Shown in pieces: positions 61,260 to 64,000 of a DNA stretch of 64,000 bases (position 1 is its first letter; each line of letters begins with the position of its first letter). The stretch is from positions 17,247 through 81,246 of the forward strand of contig CAVHRK010000088.1 of the NCBI GenBank assembly GCA_963638365.1. The letters run 5' to 3'. The stretch comes from Suilimivivens sp963638365. Lineage in GTDB: Bacteria; Bacillota; Clostridia; Lachnospirales; Lachnospiraceae. The position numbers and the translations under genes are program-made. Under the pieces are notes generated by a model. It saw only the letters and a list, made by a program, of their open reading frames with translations. It did no database searches and was not told the DNA's origin.

Positions 61260-61487
61260 GCAACTACCATGTTGATGTATACCCCTCGTATAGTTCTCGT
61301 AAAATCTTCTGGTACTGTATTCTTCCGTGACTTCCCAGCATTCATTGTCATTTTCAGATCGTCCCGTATATCCAGAACCGCCTGATTGTCTGCCATAAAA
61401 CATCCATTTTCAAAATGATAATTACCAGCTCCCGTAATCCAAATTTATCGTTCCACAGGTTGCCATACAGTCATCTGCCACACTCAT
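61260..61487 (-). pseudogene. Remnant of a cardiolipin synthase gene (C-terminal part)
   Basis: Two reading frames together give a cardiolipin synthase C terminus. The first (from 61487) reads VADDCMATCGTINLDYGSW and stops; the second continues with YHFENGCFMADNQAVLDIRDD. Intact Cls proteins have VADD..ATVGTINLDYRSL.HHFENG at this point, so a frameshift splits the motif and the catalytic HKD parts are missing. The rest of the 390-base gap (61103-61259) shows nothing I can support. The second frame stays open to 61205 but loses similarity. Confidence 0.75.
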
Positions 61488-61491
61488 TTAC

Positions 61492-62397
61492 CTAATGTTC
61501 TTTTACAATCAGATATGCAACCAGTCGTTGATGGCCAGGCCTCGCTTCTTTTACAAATGGCATCACCGCGTAGGTATGATACATGCCTTCTGCGATTTCC
61601 AACATCACTTTTGCTCCATAGCTTTTTAACCGTTCTGCGGTGGACTTTGCCGCTGCAGAAAAGACTTCATCCCCACCATAGGAAAGATAAACATCCTTTA
61701 TGCCATCATAAATACCTTTTGAAGTATACAGCAATTCTTCCGGAAGTTCTTTCCCGCCTGTCATTCCCTTGAAAATATTGTCAAGTGCGGTGGTACTCAT
61801 GATCAGATCCGTCTTGTTAAGCTCTTCTGCCCGTTTTCTTTCTTCTGCGGTCAAAGCGGATCCGGGAGAACTGAGAGCAATCTTTCCCGGCATCGGAACA
61901 CCTTCTCCCTGCCTATTGACGAATGACATCAGCCAAAGAACCATAGCTGCTCCGGATGAACCACCTAAAAATGAAATCTTCTCTGCAGGATAATGTTCTA
62001 ATGCCATTTTATAAGTTGCATATAGCATATTCAGTGCATCGATCAGATCATGCTCCGGTGCAAGCGGAAAATACGGAAGCAGCATATTTCTTCCGGTAGT
62101 TTTTGCCAGGGATACCAGCTCCTTTTCCTGGGACGGCTTCGGATATTTCAGCATTCCCCCGCCAGCTACATAAATACACACATAATCGGATTTCTTCTTA
62201 TGTGAAATCTCCAGTACCGGAAAATTTTCTACCCTGTGCGTCTGAAAGGTAAGTTCCGGATCTTTTAATTCGGGAATGGAAGGCTTTGCCTCCGCGGTAT
62301 GAAACATTTTCATAAGTTCATCATATGGCTTTGCCATAAATTTCTGTATTGGTATGATGTGGAACATTGTTTTTAAAATGGTATATTTTACTGACAT
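61492..62397 (-). CDS. Alpha/beta hydrolase (steryl acetyl hydrolase/esterase-like)
   Basis: A 301-residue hydrolase of the hormone-sensitive lipase group. The oxyanion region is YVAGGGMLKYP, the nucleophile Ser is in FLGGSSGAAMVLW, the acid is the Asp in SYGGDEVFSAA and the His is in GMYHTYAVMP. Substrate is unknown; small acyl esters are likely. It overlaps the TetR gene by ten bases and has GGAGAA upstream, so regulator and enzyme form one operon. The cls remnant begins right after its stop codon. Confidence 0.88.
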   Translation of the reverse strand: MSVKYTILKTMFHIIPIQKFMAKPYDELMKMFHTAEAKPSIPELKDPELTFQTHRVENFPVLEISHKKKSDYVCIYVAGGGMLKYPKPSQEKELVSLAKTTGRNMLLPYFPLAPEHDLIDALNMLYATYKMALEHYPAEKISFLGGSSGAAMVLWLMSFVNRQGEGVPMPGKIALSSPGSALTAEERKRAEELNKTDLIMSTTALDNIFKGMTGGKELPEELLYTSKGIYDGIKDVYLSYGGDEVFSAAAKSTAERLKSYGAKVMLEIAEGMYHTYAVMPFVKEARPGHQRLVAYLIVKEH

Positions 62398-63008
62398 TCT
62401 GATTCTCCTTCCTGATTTTTTCCTTCCGGAATTTCGATCTGCAACATAAACTTTGTGATCTCCCGGATTTCCTGCTTCATCATTTCTGTATCCACTTCCG
62501 TTGCCTCGGCCAGACCAAACATTGCAAAGATGTAACTATATGCCCGCATATGAGGATCACGGATCTTCCATACCCCTTCTTCGTTTCCACGAATTAATAT
62601 TTTCTCCAGCATTTTTGCTTCATTCCGGAATATCGGCAACCGGAACACATCAAAATTCTGGCGAAATTCTTCATTTTTCAATTTATCTCTGTATAAATCA
62701 ATGACCGCAGCAAACTGCGCTTCCGTAACCATCAGCAATTTCCGGATAATCTCTGTCACCGGAATGCTTTTATCCTCGCAGTATTCGCCTAGAATTGTTC
62801 CGGCAGGATTTCCTCTTCCAAAAAGAATCTCATCGTAGAGTTCCTTTTTGCTGTGAAAGTATCGCAGTATCGTTCCACGGACCACCCCACATGCTGCAGC
62901 AATCTCATCAATTCCAACTCCGGCATATCCTTTTTCCAAAAACAGTGCGGAGGCTTTCTCCAATATCTGCTTTTTTCTCACCTCTGTATCATTGATTCTT
63001 TTTTGCAT
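62388..63008 (-). CDS. TetR/AcrR family transcriptional regulator
   Basis: A 206-residue regulator with an N-terminal helix-turn-helix (ILEKASALFLEKGYAGVGID, EIAAACGVVRGTILRYFHSK) and a variable ligand-binding domain. It is the first gene of an operon with an esterase-like hydrolase. Its promoter contains a TTAGT/ACTAA dyad within the spacer, so it probably represses its own operon. GAGGGGG precedes the start. The inducer is unknown. Confidence 0.9.
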   Translation of the reverse strand: MQKRINDTEVRKKQILEKASALFLEKGYAGVGIDEIAAACGVVRGTILRYFHSKKELYDEILFGRGNPAGTILGEYCEDKSIPVTEIIRKLLMVTEAQFAAVIDLYRDKLKNEEFRQNFDVFRLPIFRNEAKMLEKILIRGNEEGVWKIRDPHMRAYSYIFAMFGLAEATEVDTEMMKQEIREITKFMLQIEIPEGKNQEGESECQ

Positions 63009-63044
63009 AAATAAACGCCCCCTCTCTCTTATTGACTTTTTGTC

Positions 63045-63073
63045 ATTATAGCAGTTAGTCGAAACTAATTCAA
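63045..63073 (-). promoter_or_regulatory. Promoter and probable operator of the tetR-hydrolase operon
   Basis: On the minus strand TTGAAT (63068-63073) and TATAAT (63045-63050) are 17 bp apart. The dyad TTAGT-CGAA-ACTAA fills 63055-63068, between the boxes, and a second short dyad, TGAC-TTTTT-GTCA, lies just downstream (63033-63045). Confidence 0.72.
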
Positions 63074-63093
63074 GTTTTTATGCAACAAAAAAA

Positions 63094-63120
63094 GGCAAGT
63101 ATTCCTTTTGAATACTTACC
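63094..63120 (-). terminator. Intrinsic terminator of the 63144-63527 gene
   Basis: On the minus strand GGTAAGTATTC pairs with GAATACTTGCC (one T-G pair) around a 5-base loop, followed by seven T residues. Confidence 0.85.
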
Positions 63121-63143
63121 TCTGAATATTGCTTTTCTTCTGG

Positions 63144-63527
63144 CTATTCCGATTTCGTATGTCTATTTTTTATCATTTTCTTCTTCATCACATTATGTTC
63201 AAACTCAACCCATGCGATCTCGGCAAATATCACAATCAACAAAATAACCACCTGAAATATGCTGCTATCCAGTTTTTCTATAAAATATACAAAAACAGAT
63301 AATGTAACAAAAAGCGCACATCCAAAAATTATAAGATTTCTGCCATGTCTATGGTTCCATTCCGTAACACTCGTCAACTCATCTTCACGAGGCGGTTTCT
63401 CTCCAGTGTTTATTGTTACCGGTTTTTCGGCCTTATACTGTCTTATTCCAAGCAGGATAAAAATAAGTGAAACCAATAATGAAATTACCAGATAAATAAT
63501 TATAGCAGCCATATCTATCCTCTGCAT
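63144..63527 (-). CDS. Hypothetical membrane protein with three helices
   Basis: A 127-residue protein with membrane segments at about 8-28, 63-81 and 88-106, and a basic C terminus (KKKMIKNRHTKSE). Between the first two helices lies a polar loop with KPPREDELTSVTEWNH. I cannot place it in a named family. Start is the ATG at 63527 (GGAGG nine bases upstream) or the ATG at 63512 (GAGGAT). It has its own terminator and stands in the AT-rich right end of the window. Confidence 0.68.
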   Translation of the reverse strand: MQRIDMAAIIIYLVISLLVSLIFILLGIRQYKAEKPVTINTGEKPPREDELTSVTEWNHRHGRNLIIFGCALFVTLSVFVYFIEKLDSSIFQVVILLIVIFAEIAWVEFEHNVMKKKMIKNRHTKSE

Positions 63528-63584
63528 ATGCCACAGCCTCCTTTTTATGTCTGGATGGTTCGTAGATAGCTTATGTAAATTTGC

Positions 63585-64000
63585 TTATTTACTATTGTAA
63601 CAATTACATGCCTTTTCAAGTTTCACAAAATCAAGACATCTACTTTTTCCCTTATAATTGGATTCACCTACGCATAAACTATATAAACAATTAGCTTTAT
63701 TAATGATTATCTCAGCATTTTTTCTACACCATGTAAGTTCATCAATACATAACTGCTTATAATATTTTTCAGCGATCGTATCTTTCTTATCCTCTTTAAG
63801 ATTTACTTTTATTAATTGTTTATCCTCCACCGGAATCATAAGATTATAATTTAATACTCCCAACAATTTCCCTTTTTTATCAAATATTTTGTCAAAATCC
63901 GCTCTGGGACTCATTTTCTTGTGTTTTTCTACCGGATGTGATAATTGAATATTACGGTGCGGCAGAGCCGCCAGTCCGGTGTGGCGAGAGCCACCTGTCC
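63585..64000 (-). CDS. C-terminal part of a ToxN/AbiQ-like type III toxin (open at right edge)
   Basis: The frame is open from the right edge to the stop at 63585. It contains LSHPVEKHKKM, then DFDKIFDKKGKLLGVLNYN, LMIPV, YYKQLCIDELTWCRKN, IINKANCLYSL and a Cys-rich end, RCLDFVKLEKACNCY. This order (a SxPxxKH segment, a ..NLNNMIPV-like strand, a helix with Y-x-LL and the final CxDFxxLE) matches ToxN/AbiQ endoribonucleases as I remember them. An internal ATG at 63914 lacks a good ribosome binding site. The most upstream residues (from about 63954) come from GC-rich hairpin DNA and may not belong to the toxin. Confidence 0.6.
   Translation of the reverse strand, partial: TGGSRHTGLAALPHRNIQLSHPVEKHKKMSPRADFDKIFDKKGKLLGVLNYNLMIPVEDKQLIKVNLKEDKKDTIAEKYYKQLCIDELTWCRKNAEIIINKANCLYSLCVGESNYKGKSRCLDFVKLEKACNCYNSK
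63959..63994. other. GC-rich hairpin pair at the right edge
   Basis: Two short perfect hairpins, GCGGC-AGA-GCCGC (63959-63971) and GTGGC-GAGA-GCCAC (63981-63994), stand in an otherwise AT-rich region. The second has a GNRA-type loop. This may be the edge of a dispersed repeat element or structured RNA that continues beyond the window. Confidence 0.5.

Noticed and set aside
61205..61396. Independent 63-residue gene
   Set aside because: Its first part matches the cardiolipin synthase C terminus and its start lacks a ribosome box, so it is read as part of a pseudogene.

Overview
The window reads as a stretch of ordinary chromosome from a Firmicute of the Lachnospiraceae type (class Clostridia). 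The reasons are the gene families and their order: rpmB divergent from an Asp23-fakA-recG group, a gerW/DUF2953 pair, SEDS and class B PBP genes, NusG domain II and Gx-transporter genes before ruvAB, the GGGtGRT/NifU-like pair, and strong AGGAGG-type ribosome binding sites. GerW, YlbJ-like and SpoVE-like proteins suggest a spore-forming lineage. No genus can be named safely. Most genes lie on the minus strand, so operons read from high to low coordinates.

Layout. 1-4106: histidine operon (hisZ-hisG-hisD-hisB and the start of a HisF-like/HisIE-type gene), with a clear SigA promoter and an 18-bp operator resembling TrpR sites. 4089-7131: recU, an RluA-family pseudouridine synthase, an AT-rich spacer, a membrane protein and a HAD phosphatase. 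7236-11058: ylbJ-like gene, a C-terminally anchored amidase, a coiled-coil protein, coaD and rsmD. 11074-20456: a topoisomerase IV-like pair, a DegV protein, recG, fakA and an Asp23 protein; DegV and FakA together could form a fatty acid kinase. 20571-23549: rpmB and a set of small envelope or sporulation genes. 23583-31863: PBP, SEDS protein, U32 peptidase, zapA, ruvB, ruvA, Gx transporter and NusG II genes. 31960-40396: a histidine phosphatase, a PrsA-like protein, leuCD, ilvC, two ilvN-type genes and ilvB, giving most of the common branched-chain pathway. 40563-43040: a lipoprotein and a cluster of zinc-ribbon and DUF2752 membrane proteins. 43200-50826: the GGGtGRT/NifU-like pair, a left-handed beta-helix protein, topB, an AAA ATPase and an EAL phosphodiesterase. 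50897-60202: asd, argH, an ABC transporter without a binding protein, tRNA-Thr(CGT), MscS, glgB with a coiled-coil tail, and a MerR/aldo-keto reductase pair.

The last 3.7 kb (60353-64000) differs: it is visibly more AT-rich and holds orphan membrane proteins, a decayed cardiolipin synthase fragment, a TetR-hydrolase operon with its own operator-like promoter and, at the right edge, the C-terminal part of a protein resembling ToxN/AbiQ type III toxins. This is the accessory part of the window. No insertion sequence, prophage, CRISPR array or rRNA gene was seen.

The most interesting points are the his operator, the MerR promoter with a 19-bp spacer, the GGGtGRT/NifU-like pair, the zinc-ribbon/DUF2752 cluster, the cls remnant and the ToxN/AbiQ-like fragment. 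All family assignments were made by reading motifs and from memory of the families; no search was run.
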